A DNA stretch of 64,000 bases from an uncultured Pseudomonadales bacterium (GTDB lineage: Bacteria > Pseudomonadota > Gammaproteobacteria > Pseudomonadales > Azotimanducaceae). This document shows, piece by piece, positions 38,780 to 47,384 of this stretch. The translations under genes were made by a program, and so were the position numbers. Below the pieces are notes generated by a model. The model made no database searches. It was not told the DNA's origin and saw nothing but the letters and a program-made list of their open reading frames with translations. The stretch spans positions 1,543,617 to 1,607,616 of the forward strand of contig OX638346.1 in NCBI GenBank assembly GCA_951813515.1, read 5' to 3'. How positions within the stretch are numbered: the first letter of the stretch is position 1; the number at the start of each line of letters is the position of its first letter.

Positions 38780-41700
38780 TTAGAGCTCAAACATCTGGTA
38801 CTGGAGGCGCTCTCCCTCAAACTCGCGCCGTTCCCTTGTCAAGAGCGGTCGCGACGATTGAGCAAGGACAACCGCTTCGTCACCACCCAATATTGAAATC
38901 TCGGAGACACGTCTTCCAAGTGAATTGAGACTGTTACCGAGTCGGAGCCCCGACCCGCGAGAGAGGATGTACCGGTCATGAAACGGTGCCTTCTTCGAGG
39001 TTCTCGAGTGAACGACCGTTATTTCTGTCGATGGCGGATTGGACTCGCTCAGCTGATTCCATGCCGAGTGGTATGCCCCCGCAATCCCGCCAGGTTCATT
39101 GTCTGGGACCCCCTTGCTGGTGAGGATCTTCACATCTACGTCTTCTCCACAAGTGTCAAGGACATCCGCCACGAGCCAAAGATCCTCTGTACCGAAATAG
39201 GGATCAATTACCCACACGTACTCGTCCGCCTGGTTCGCGAGCCACCCGCTAATGAACTCGCAGGCTCCGGCGCGATCACCTTCTTCTACGACGATGTGCC
39301 TGTCGCTCTCCACCGCGTACTGCCAATCTGGCGTCGACACGACGCCCCTTCCCCGCTCCAAGACGGACAGAAAGAGATGGGCCGAGCGCAACACCGCCTC
39401 GAATATGTCCCGCGTATAATTTTCGCCCTCTTTCGCGGTCCGGTATTTTTCCATTATGTTCGCGAATGACCACGAATACATCGGGAAGGACATGGTCAAT
39501 GGCAGATCTCCCGCATAGCGCATGACATCCCTAAACGTTGTTATACCGGCCGGAACCATCCTTCCTGAATTTAGGGATCCCAACGCATTCCAACACGCCC
39601 ACGCTAGGTCTGAGCTTTCATCAAGATCCGATAGGTCAACTCCTTTGCGGCTGCCTAAACTCTTTTTCAATTGCTGCCTTTTGACTTGGAGTCGTGTTCT
39701 CTCTCGGTACTCTTCGCGTGCCGGATCATCGTCGTACAGGGTCGCCAGTCGCGCTGGCAGATCTGGGTCAACACGGTACGCCAAGTCGACCACTCGACGC
39801 TCATATCGTGCTTTTTCCGGCGACCGGGACCGCCGAACAGCTCCAAACGCACCCTCGACTGCCCGAGAAGCTCTGATCCTTCCGCGTTTCAACGAAGCAT
39901 CGGCAATCGCGCAGTAACGATCGTACTGATCGACAAAGGTGTCGAGTTCCCTAACCTCGTTTTCCGCAACATCCAGAATCTGATTGCCCCGTGCCCGCAT
40001 TTTGGTGGGCAACCATGAAGCCAACGTTGAAAGCACAAATGTTCGATCAGCGGAGTTCAAAAGTTTCCGTCCCTCATCGACCAACTCCACCCAACTCTTC
40101 CCAGGGTTCGGTGCCACTTGCATCGCCAGGGCTCTACAGAGAATCCGGTAACCGTCATGGGCAATCCGCTCCGGGACGGGCAATCGACGTTCAGCAATGT
40201 CCAACATTCTTCGCGCGACTTCTGCCTTTTGATCGCGTGTAAGGCTGCCGGTCTGACGCCTTCCGGATGATTCGCGTGCGATCCGCTCGAACACCCAATA
40301 GATAAGCTTGTCGTCGTCCGTCTCTTCGCACACCTCCAGCAATATCTGTACATCTGAATAACTGCACCGAGCCTTTAGATCACCTACGTCGTCAAATGGC
40401 TCCCCGGGTGGCTGCTTGTTTAATACACAAAACGCCAGTTCCGTGAAGCAAGCGTTCCTAACGTGTACCGGGAAGCTATCGACGGCCGCTTTACATTTTT
40501 CCTTGTTACATAACCACGCTACCGGATATGCCGTCACCCAAGACATGAATCGAATGGACCTATCTTCGTCTTGTAGAAGCGTCTCCAGATCGGGCCACAG
40601 CCATCTAGCCACAACTTCCTTCAGTTGCGAGGTATGACCCTCTCGCCACAAGTAAAGCCCGAGAGTCGAAAAGAGCTCTATCCTTGAAACAGGTTCATCT
40701 ACCTTATCTATAGTTTGACAGACTCGGCGGACATCGTCCTCCGTTAGGTTTTTTCTTCGACCCAACGCGAAAGCAGCCTTAGTCAATAGATCCATCACTA
40801 GCGAGAGCCCTCTCCTCACACCCTCACTGTGGCGCATTGTCCGTTCGGATTCCTCGAGATGAGCGAATACTATCTTCGCCAACTCGGGACACGGTGATTG
40901 CAACGCCGCCACTAGGCCGCACGCGACATCGTATTTCTCGCTCGGACTGGCGATGGAATGAAACTCCTTGATTAGACGTTCCCCTGCCTCCGACTGGAAC
41001 ACACATGATTCGCCTTTTTCGGCGAGATTGGCCACCGCTTCAGCCAAGATTCGCGCACGGCTCGCCGCTGAACAACATTGTTGGATACGGGAAACGACGA
41101 TCTTCCATGCGTTACTCTCGAGCCGTCCTTCGGAGACCTCTTCTCGTACTCTCCGTGCTGCCAACTCCATTGCATTGTCGAGCCCGGGCCCGGGTTCGAT
41201 CTTGGCCAGGACTCGGAACAGTATGTCTGTGTCCAGCCTCTCAACTTGGCCACTACACATCGCATATGCCACTTGAAGAAGTCCGGCGTCCCGCCGCTCA
41301 AAAGTGTTTAGTCGCAGGGCGATATCCATTGCGTATTCCGGGCGATGTACCGCCAACGCCTCCAGCACGTTCGTCAACGCTACAAGCTGTTCGGCGCCAT
41401 GTTCGAGTACCCGCGAAAGTACCGTCTCGAACTCGTCAGCGACGACATCCGCAACGGACGTGTGGTCGGCTAGGGTCTTGCGAACGTCCAACGACAATAG
41501 TTCCCCGGAGAACCACGCCAGGCTTGACATCTTCGTCTCAAAGTCCGACAGCTCTTCTATCGTGTAGTAGGCGTCCTCCAATCGCTGAACTGCGCGGCTA
41601 ATGTCTCCGTCGACCATATCGCATCTCACCAGGCAGAGTTGAAGCCGCACGAAATCTACAGTCGGCCCTTGCTTTTGCATGATCGCCCCTTGTCCATCGA

Positions 41701-43714
41701 TCATGGCGACTAGCTTCCGGCGACGCTCCCCATCCCGTTCATGCGGCAAAGGCGTCGCTATTTCTCGGTAAAAGGTGGCGTTGGGAGTGAAGCTGCCAGC
41801 AGTGATCGCGTCTTGGAGCGCGGCCTCAACTACCGCAACTGCATCCACCCTCCTTGGGTTTCTTGCGGCCCATTTCCGCTGGATAAACAGCCGCTCGCTG
41901 ACATCTTCGACCGAGTCCGTCGTCGCGAGCACCTCCCGACCCGTCTTCTCCTGATAAAAGACTAGGCTCGCATTCAAAAGTTGGCGGAGTTTTTTGTCCA
42001 GAGGGACTTCGTTTGGGACAACCTCCCCGGTAGATTGCCCGGTCTCTTTTTTCCCTCGACGACTCAACAACGCTGCAACGCTGACACTGGCCATCACAGC
42101 CTCGAAAGAGCCCTCCCCCAACTCCTCACCCGTTGCTTCCTTTAACAGGCCGACAGCGAGGGCAGCGTCCACGGGATAGAGTTCGGTTGCGATATCGACC
42201 GCCTCCTCCACAGTCAGTTCTTTCTTTTCGATCCCCTCAACGATCTCCCGAATTTCTTCGACGATTCGCTCTCTATCGAATCCCGGCGTTGCCGAAAGAG
42301 AGTCAACCGCGACAGAAAGCATGCGGACCCGCTGAGTCAACAATGGCGCGCTATTTGCAACGGCTAATGCGCCGTCCATATCACCGACCGCGCCACGGGC
42401 TCGTATCTCTTTCTCCATGCCTGTGGCAAGGGCGAGCTCCTTCAAGATCGATCTACTCAAGCTATACATCGTGAGGGCTCCGTCATTGCGACCCTCGTGG
42501 CAAATTCTGACCGCACTCCTGAGAATTGGGTCGACCGATGCGACAGTCCTTTGTTTGAAAAGGATTGAGACCAATCGACTTTCGTTCAGCCATCCCATCA
42601 GCAACTCTGAGTCACCCAGCCGATCGAGATAGCTTGGAAGTCGCCTAATTGACTCTTCGGAGTCAGGATTCTCAAGGAGCGTAGTCACGATTTGCCCCGT
42701 GGCCTCAAGGACTCTGTCTTTGAGCTTCGTCTCTGCGAATGCGCGAAACTGGTCGGAGCAGAACTGCCATCCGGATGCCCGACTCGAAAGCGAGAGAAAG
42801 GGAAGATCTTGGAACCAGCGGTCGATCTGCTCGCTAGACTCCCCGCATTGCTCAGCAAGCGCGCCGACACTCGTTGAGCCCCCGTTGGCGACAAGGAATG
42901 CAAGAGCGGTTTCGAGCGTTTCGTTTCGCGCCACCACAAGCGAAGTCCATTCGGCCTGAAGGACGCTATCGATGTCGGTAAGGCTCTCAGGGTTGAGGGA
43001 TCCTCCGCTCTGACCCAACTGGCGACGGACGCTTGCAAGGAGGTACGGAACTCCTGCCAGTGTCGAGTGATATGTCCGTCGCTGCTCCTTGTCTGCAACA
43101 ATGTCTTGCAGAAATTCGTCAGTTTCGTGGTAAGCGAATGCCGAAATCGGCAACGGCTTCACGCGAACTTTGCGCGCCTGAGTCTTGAGAATCTCGTCGA
43201 CATTCCCCGACAACAGCACTTTGAACGGCCGAATTCCGAATGGAAGTAAGTCTAAGATTGCTTCTCTCGTCCCGGTGTCCTTGGCTGCGATGTGGTGAAG
43301 TCCATCCACGACAACGAAACCTTGCCGGCGTTTCCGCGCCAGCGCTGTAGCGCATCGCCGCCATAGATTCCGAAGATCGCCATCCGTTATGTCGGCATCC
43401 GCAGACAACCGCTTGGCACTCAAGAACCAATGCACCTGATCAGCTAGGTCGTGACGTACGAACGCTTGGTCGTGAGACGCCCTACTTGCACTCCCGAGGA
43501 AAGCCGAAAACGACGGCCCGGTTCCGAATGACGCGAACTCGAGGAGCAGCGTTGTCTTCCCATACCCACTTGGAGCCTCTACGCAAATCACGTCGGTTTC
43601 CGATCTGAAGATCTGCTCGATGGTCTCGATCAAGTGAGGCCGACGCACTAGTCGAGGAGGAAGGTCAGGCGCAGTAATGGATATGTTGATCGTTTGTACG
43701 ATTTCTTGGTTCAC
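38780..43714 (-). CDS. giant STAND NTPase with C-terminal phospholipase-D-like domain, possible immune sensor
   Basis: About 1,644 aa, single gene. From the GTG at 43714 (GGAG 5 nt upstream; ATG 43741 alternative) it begins with a MalT/LuxR-type STAND NTPase: VEAPSGYGKTTLLLEF (Walker A), GFVVVDGLHHI (Walker B), KVLLSGN (sensor 1), then AGVPYLLASVRRQLG as winged-helix lead-in. Over 1,000 residues follow that are helix-rich and repeat-like without a named motif, as in sensor arms of STAND proteins. The C-terminal 150 residues include VWVIDPYFGTEDLW and FHDRYILSRGSGLRLGNSLN, a phospholipase-D-like HxR motif lacking the usual Asp at +7, so it may bind rather than cut. There are no TM segments. 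G+C is near 50-57 percent in lines I counted, against about 68 percent in neighbouring genes. No partner gene is adjacent. Confidence 0.7.
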   Translation of the reverse strand: MNQEIVQTINISITAPDLPPRLVRRPHLIETIEQIFRSETDVICVEAPSGYGKTTLLLEFASFGTGPSFSAFLGSASRASHDQAFVRHDLADQVHWFLSAKRLSADADITDGDLRNLWRRCATALARKRRQGFVVVDGLHHIAAKDTGTREAILDLLPFGIRPFKVLLSGNVDEILKTQARKVRVKPLPISAFAYHETDEFLQDIVADKEQRRTYHSTLAGVPYLLASVRRQLGQSGGSLNPESLTDIDSVLQAEWTSLVVARNETLETALAFLVANGGSTSVGALAEQCGESSEQIDRWFQDLPFLSLSSRASGWQFCSDQFRAFAETKLKDRVLEATGQIVTTLLENPDSEESIRRLPSYLDRLGDSELLMGWLNESRLVSILFKQRTVASVDPILRSAVRICHEGRNDGALTMYSLSRSILKELALATGMEKEIRARGAVGDMDGALAVANSAPLLTQRVRMLSVAVDSLSATPGFDRERIVEEIREIVEGIEKKELTVEEAVDIATELYPVDAALAVGLLKEATGEELGEGSFEAVMASVSVAALLSRRGKKETGQSTGEVVPNEVPLDKKLRQLLNASLVFYQEKTGREVLATTDSVEDVSERLFIQRKWAARNPRRVDAVAVVEAALQDAITAGSFTPNATFYREIATPLPHERDGERRRKLVAMIDGQGAIMQKQGPTVDFVRLQLCLVRCDMVDGDISRAVQRLEDAYYTIEELSDFETKMSSLAWFSGELLSLDVRKTLADHTSVADVVADEFETVLSRVLEHGAEQLVALTNVLEALAVHRPEYAMDIALRLNTFERRDAGLLQVAYAMCSGQVERLDTDILFRVLAKIEPGPGLDNAMELAARRVREEVSEGRLESNAWKIVVSRIQQCCSAASRARILAEAVANLAEKGESCVFQSEAGERLIKEFHSIASPSEKYDVACGLVAALQSPCPELAKIVFAHLEESERTMRHSEGVRRGLSLVMDLLTKAAFALGRRKNLTEDDVRRVCQTIDKVDEPVSRIELFSTLGLYLWREGHTSQLKEVVARWLWPDLETLLQDEDRSIRFMSWVTAYPVAWLCNKEKCKAAVDSFPVHVRNACFTELAFCVLNKQPPGEPFDDVGDLKARCSYSDVQILLEVCEETDDDKLIYWVFERIARESSGRRQTGSLTRDQKAEVARRMLDIAERRLPVPERIAHDGYRILCRALAMQVAPNPGKSWVELVDEGRKLLNSADRTFVLSTLASWLPTKMRARGNQILDVAENEVRELDTFVDQYDRYCAIADASLKRGRIRASRAVEGAFGAVRRSRSPEKARYERRVVDLAYRVDPDLPARLATLYDDDPAREEYRERTRLQVKRQQLKKSLGSRKGVDLSDLDESSDLAWACWNALGSLNSGRMVPAGITTFRDVMRYAGDLPLTMSFPMYSWSFANIMEKYRTAKEGENYTRDIFEAVLRSAHLFLSVLERGRGVVSTPDWQYAVESDRHIVVEEGDRAGACEFISGWLANQADEYVWVIDPYFGTEDLWLVADVLDTCGEDVDVKILTSKGVPDNEPGGIAGAYHSAWNQLSESNPPSTEITVVHSRTSKKAPFHDRYILSRGSGLRLGNSLNSLGRRVSEISILGGDEAVVLAQSSRPLLTRERREFEGERLQYQMFEL

Positions 43715-43858
43715 GCGATCTCCGGTCGTTCTCCACAGCATGGGACGCTAGTTACGGATCGTTTCAGTGTCAATTTGATTGAGACTCGGGCGGGGTACCA
43801 GAGCGCGAACTGCCGTCAGCGGCTTCGCTTCTGCCCGGTTGCACGACCTGAGAGCGCG

Positions 43859-44947
43859 CTACAGGCTGTCCAGATCAACCGCCTTGCCCGTCCGCGACGA
43901 CTCGAACATGCCGAAAGCGACCTTCATCGATTCGATGTTGTCCCGACCGCTGGTGATCGGTTCGTTCCCCGTCCTGCAGCATTCCTCGAAATGCAGGACC
44001 TCGTTCACGAAATAATTGTAGCTCGGCATGTCGGTCCAGCTCGTGTCGATCGGCTCGAACGAGGGACGGATTCGCCTTCGTCGATCACTTTCGTTGTTGG
44101 GATCGAGCTCCTCCTTGTACGCAGCCATCATCGTGCCGAAGTGCGGGAACGGGCTTCGGGGGCCGTCGCCAATGTACGGTCCGGAGTGGATGGTTCCCTG
44201 GCTCCCCAGCAGCAGGTACGACGCGTGCTCGGGCGTAAGGTAGCTCGTCCAGCTCGCGAAGATGTCTCCGATCGCGCCACTCTCGAATTCGAGGGTCGCG
44301 GTGACGAGGTCTTCGCCGCCGTTGACCATCTGCGGCTGAAAGGCCTTGCAGAACGCCATCACCCGCTTGACGTTGCCTACGTAGTAGCGCAGCAGGTCGA
44401 TGTGGTGGATGGAGTTCAGCAACAGGACGCCGCCGCCGAGGCTGCCATCGTTCATCCATGACTTATCGGGCCCCTGCATGATGATGTGGTTGCGGACCCC
44501 CTGGATGTCGCCGAGTTTCCCATCGTCGACAATCTTCTTCACGGCGGTGGCGTCGGCGGAATAGCGCAGTTGCTGGGAGACCATCAGGGTCGTTCCCGCC
44601 TTGTCGGCCGCCTCCACCATGTCCCGGCAGCCCTGCAGCGTGTTCGACATCGCTTTCTCGACGAGGACATGCTTGCCGGCTTCTGCGGCGGCGATGGCAT
44701 TGGGCGCGTGTTGCGCGTGGCCGGTGCAGATGTCCACCGCATCGATGTCGGCATTGCGCAGCATGTCGTCGAGGTCCGTGTAGACGGTGTCGACGCCGGC
44801 GTCCTTCGCATAAGCCTGCGCGAGCGGCTCGACCATGTCGCAGATCGCGACGAGGTGCACCCTATCCGGATGTTCCAGGTACGGGGTCATGTGTGCCCGT
44901 GCGATTCCTCCGGCGCCTACCATGCCGACTCTCAGTGGTTTGGACAT
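43859..44947 (-). CDS. Gfo/Idh/MocA-family oxidoreductase, copy 2
   Basis: 362-aa paralogue of the protein at 22667. Rossmann motif VGMVGAGGIARAHM, family motif GKHVLVEKAMSNTLQGC, substrate-domain HHIDLLRYYVGNVKRV, and the same C-terminal ending (SGRDNIES and FESSRTGKAVDLDSL against SGRDNIET and FESSRRGGEAVDLDDL). The start ATG is 44947. It may act on the same sugar or polyol-like compounds as copy 1, with a mid-region of different sequence (PNNESDRRRRIRPSFEP). No partner transport genes are nearby. Confidence 0.87.
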   Translation of the reverse strand: MSKPLRVGMVGAGGIARAHMTPYLEHPDRVHLVAICDMVEPLAQAYAKDAGVDTVYTDLDDMLRNADIDAVDICTGHAQHAPNAIAAAEAGKHVLVEKAMSNTLQGCRDMVEAADKAGTTLMVSQQLRYSADATAVKKIVDDGKLGDIQGVRNHIIMQGPDKSWMNDGSLGGGVLLLNSIHHIDLLRYYVGNVKRVMAFCKAFQPQMVNGGEDLVTATLEFESGAIGDIFASWTSYLTPEHASYLLLGSQGTIHSGPYIGDGPRSPFPHFGTMMAAYKEELDPNNESDRRRRIRPSFEPIDTSWTDMPSYNYFVNEVLHFEECCRTGNEPITSGRDNIESMKVAFGMFESSRTGKAVDLDSL

Positions 44948-45102
44948 ATTCCCCGTTGCCTCCCTGCGTTGTTTTGATTCTGGCCAAAGCGCGTTCGCGC
45001 AGCCGCACCTATTTCATGCGGGGAACGATCTCGATGCAAGCTGCGCCCGCCAGGGTCGAACTGATAGTCTGACGGGAATGCTGCAACCCTACTCTTCTGA
45101 AG

Positions 45103-45405
45103 ATGCCAGCCGTTCATGATCGCGGTGGATTGCCCACCGACGAACCGATCGACCGTTCCGACCACCAGTGGGAGGATTGGGAGCATGTCACCAACGCTTT
45201 GGTAGGCATGCTCCGTCGCCGGGGTCTGATCAATGTCGACGAACTGCGTCGCGGGATTGAGGCGATGGTGCCCGCGGAGTATGAGTCAAGCGGCTACTAC
45301 GGGCGTTGGTCGGCATCGATCGAAACCCTGCTCGTCGAGAAGGGCATCCTCACCGAAGCAGAGATCGATGCCGTGGCTGCCGAAATGGACTCCGAATGGG
45401 GATAG
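45103..45405 (+). CDS. nitrile hydratase/thiocyanate hydrolase-like subunit (N-terminal half of NHase beta)
   Basis: 100-aa protein corresponding to the N-terminal domain of nitrile hydratase beta (VHDRGGLPTDEPIDRSDHQW, EDWEHVTNALVGMLRRRGLI, Y-rich SSGYYGRWSASIETLLVEKG). In ordinary nitrile hydratases this is fused to the barrel domain encoded by the next gene. Separate subunits are the arrangement of thiocyanate hydrolase (scnB-scnA-scnC order) and of the three-subunit toyocamycin nitrile hydratase. The next gene overlaps it by 10 bp. Confidence 0.8.
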   Translation: MPAVHDRGGLPTDEPIDRSDHQWEDWEHVTNALVGMLRRRGLINVDELRRGIEAMVPAEYESSGYYGRWSASIETLLVEKGILTEAEIDAVAAEMDSEWG

Positions 45406-45683
45406 GGATTCGCGCGGGCGACGCGGTCACCGTGAGATCGATCGAAGTCGACCATCACCACCGCACGCCGTGGTTCGTCAAGGGCAAGCCCGGCAAGGTT
45501 CGGCTCGTGCACGGTGCGTTCTTCAATCCGGAGTCTCGGGCGCACGGCGGCGACGGCTTGCCGAAACGCCGGCTCTGGCAGGTGGAGTTTCTCCAGAAGG
45601 ACATATGGGGCGCGCGGTATCGCGGGCGGGCCGATGACGTCCTGGTCGTTGATCTCTTCGAACATTGGCTCGATAGGCCATGA
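45396..45683 (+). CDS. nitrile hydratase/thiocyanate hydrolase-like subunit (C-terminal half of NHase beta)
   Basis: 95-aa protein matching the SH3-like barrel of NHase beta: IRAGDAVTVRSIEVDHHHRT, then PWFVKGKPGKVRLVHGAFFNPESRAHGG, and VDLFEHWLDRP as the usual end. It pairs with the preceding gene to rebuild a complete beta subunit. The ATG at 45396 overlaps the previous stop, and its stop overlaps the next ATG (ATGA), indicating tight translational coupling of all three. Confidence 0.8.
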   Translation: MGIGIRAGDAVTVRSIEVDHHHRTPWFVKGKPGKVRLVHGAFFNPESRAHGGDGLPKRRLWQVEFLQKDIWGARYRGRADDVLVVDLFEHWLDRP

Positions 45684-46294
45684 CGGACGAACATCCGCCC
45701 CTGATACACGCCGAACGTAGCCGGCGCGCCGTGCGCATCCTGGCGATCCGGCGGCTTCTGATCGAAAAGGACGTGGTCACAACGGATGAACTGGACGACA
45801 TCATCGTGCGTGCGCGTGCCCGGACGCCGGCCGATGGCGCGAAGGTGGTGGCCAGGGCGTGGCTGGACAGAGCGTTCAGAGAACGGTTGTTGGGCGATGC
45901 CCGCACGGCAGTTGCCGATCTCGGCTACCAACTGTCCCATGACGCCGAACTCGCCGTGGTCGAAAACACCGTCGATGTTCACCACTTGGTCGTCTGTACC
46001 CTGTGCTCCTGCTATCCCACATCGTTGCTTGGTCCGCCGCCCGACTGGTACAAGAGCTTCGCCTACCGTCAACGCGCGGTGGTAGAGCCGCGCGCCGTCC
46101 TGCGCGAGTTCGGGCTGGAACTGGCGGACGACGTGCGCGTGCGCGTCGTCGACAGTACCGCGGACGTTCGCTACCTCGTATTGCCTCGTCGCCCGGCGGG
46201 GTCGGAAGGCCTTGGAGAGGACGCACTTGCCCAACTGGTCACGCGAGACAGCATGATCGGCGTCGCCGAAGCACGATCCCGCGACCGGGTTTAG
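45680..46294 (+). CDS. cobalt-type nitrile hydratase/thiocyanate hydrolase catalytic subunit
   Basis: 204-aa protein homologous to NHase alpha and thiocyanate hydrolase gamma. Residues VVCTLCSCYPTSLLGPPPDW contain the CTLCSC metal claw whose Cys residues are oxidised to sulfinic and sulfenic acid; Thr rather than Ser at the second position marks the Co(III) type. SFAYRQRAVVEPRAVLREFG follows as in the family. Either a nitrile is hydrated to an amide or thiocyanate hydrolysed to carbonyl sulfide and ammonia. No Co-insertion activator (P14K-like) gene or amidase is adjacent. Confidence 0.87.
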   Translation: MTDEHPPLIHAERSRRAVRILAIRRLLIEKDVVTTDELDDIIVRARARTPADGAKVVARAWLDRAFRERLLGDARTAVADLGYQLSHDAELAVVENTVDVHHLVVCTLCSCYPTSLLGPPPDWYKSFAYRQRAVVEPRAVLREFGLELADDVRVRVVDSTADVRYLVLPRRPAGSEGLGEDALAQLVTRDSMIGVAEARSRDRV

Positions 46295-46325
46295 AATGGA
46301 GGCCGGAAAAGGGGAGGAAAGCACC

Positions 46326-47312
46326 ATGGCAGAAGCAGCCTTCAATCACGATTTTGGTCTTGAGCGCGCCTGGGACGAGATTTGCGAGCTTGGCTTGCAG
46401 GAGAACGTGGCGGAGCTCGACGCCTACGGCTACACGATCGTTCCGCCCGAGATCGCGAGTCCGGACGGGTTCATAGAGCGGTTGCTCGAGAAGTGTCTCG
46501 ATGTCTCGGAGCGGCGCCACGGCGTGCGGCCGGATCTCGAGTCTGGCTACACGCACACCGATCTTGAGCGCGCCAAAGCCGAGTACCGGTACACCGGACA
46601 TCGGTATCGTCCGGGCGGGCCACTCGGTGATGTGTTCCATTCGCTCCTGCTTGAGGACGAGGTGTTCGAACAGGTGCTGATGAGCCGGGTTCGACTCGCG
46701 CTGGTGACGTACCTGCTCGGCTATAACGCGGTAATGTCCGGTATCGGCTGCTGGATCAAGGGGCCGACGAAGGCCATGCTCGCTCTGCATGCCGACAATC
46801 CGCTGCCGTCACCCTTCCCGTCGCAGTGCATGGGGTGCCAGAGCACTTTCTGGTTGACCGATTTCAATCGGGAGAACGGCTCAACGGCAGTTGTGCCCGG
46901 CAGCCACAAGCTGCTGCGCCAGCCACTTGGGGAGGAAAAGATCATCCCGGCCAAACCCGGCGACCCCGGCAACCAGGATGCGATTCCGCTCGAAGGCAAG
47001 GCCGGGTCCCTGCTCATTCATCACCCCTGCCTCTGGCACGGCGCATACAACCGCACCGCGCCGGGGCTGCGCGTCAGCGTGACGTGTTTCATGACGCGGC
47101 CGTTTATCCGCACCGGAGAGGACTACACAGGCATGATTCCGCAGGAAGTGCTCGACCGTCACGGACCGCGATTCGCGATCCTGACCCAGCAGGGCATCAA
47201 GGCCGGCTACTCGGGCTGGGATGACGAAAAGGCCAAGGTTGCACACGCCGAGAAGTACATCTCCGCCTATGCGAAGGAGTTCGGGGGAAGCTACCGACCG
47301 AACGAGTCGTGA
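46326..47312 (+). CDS. phytanoyl-CoA dioxygenase (PhyH) family protein
   Basis: Fe(II)/2-oxoglutarate-dependent oxygenase, 328 aa from the ATG at 46326 (GGGAGG 7-8 nt upstream). Metal ligands: LALHADNPLPSPFP (HxD), HHPCLWHGAYNRTAPGLR (distal His and 2-oxoglutarate-binding Arg). STFWLTDFNRENGSTAVVPG and SHK precede the distal site, the normal layout. Substrate unknown. It lies 31 bp after the hydratase genes on the same strand and may belong to that operon. Confidence 0.88.
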   Translation: MAEAAFNHDFGLERAWDEICELGLQENVAELDAYGYTIVPPEIASPDGFIERLLEKCLDVSERRHGVRPDLESGYTHTDLERAKAEYRYTGHRYRPGGPLGDVFHSLLLEDEVFEQVLMSRVRLALVTYLLGYNAVMSGIGCWIKGPTKAMLALHADNPLPSPFPSQCMGCQSTFWLTDFNRENGSTAVVPGSHKLLRQPLGEEKIIPAKPGDPGNQDAIPLEGKAGSLLIHHPCLWHGAYNRTAPGLRVSVTCFMTRPFIRTGEDYTGMIPQEVLDRHGPRFAILTQQGIKAGYSGWDDEKAKVAHAEKYISAYAKEFGGSYRPNES

Positions 47313-47316
47313 GTTT

Positions 47317-47340
47317 CACGGCGTGACCAGCGCCGTGTTT
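47317..47340. terminator. possible bidirectional terminator hairpin
   Basis: CACGGCG / CGCCGTG 7-bp perfect stem around a 7-nt loop followed by TTT, between convergent genes. The T run is short, so terminator strength is uncertain. Confidence 0.4.
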
Positions 47341-47384
47341 CGAATCGTGGTCTAGCCGGGCAAGGACCGGCTGGGACTTTTTCG

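Noticed and set aside
38780..43741. Reading the giant gene as a MalT/LuxR-type transcriptional activator.
   Set aside because: No C-terminal LuxR HTH; the C-terminus has PLD-like motifs instead. Not fully excluded, so stated as a refuting test.
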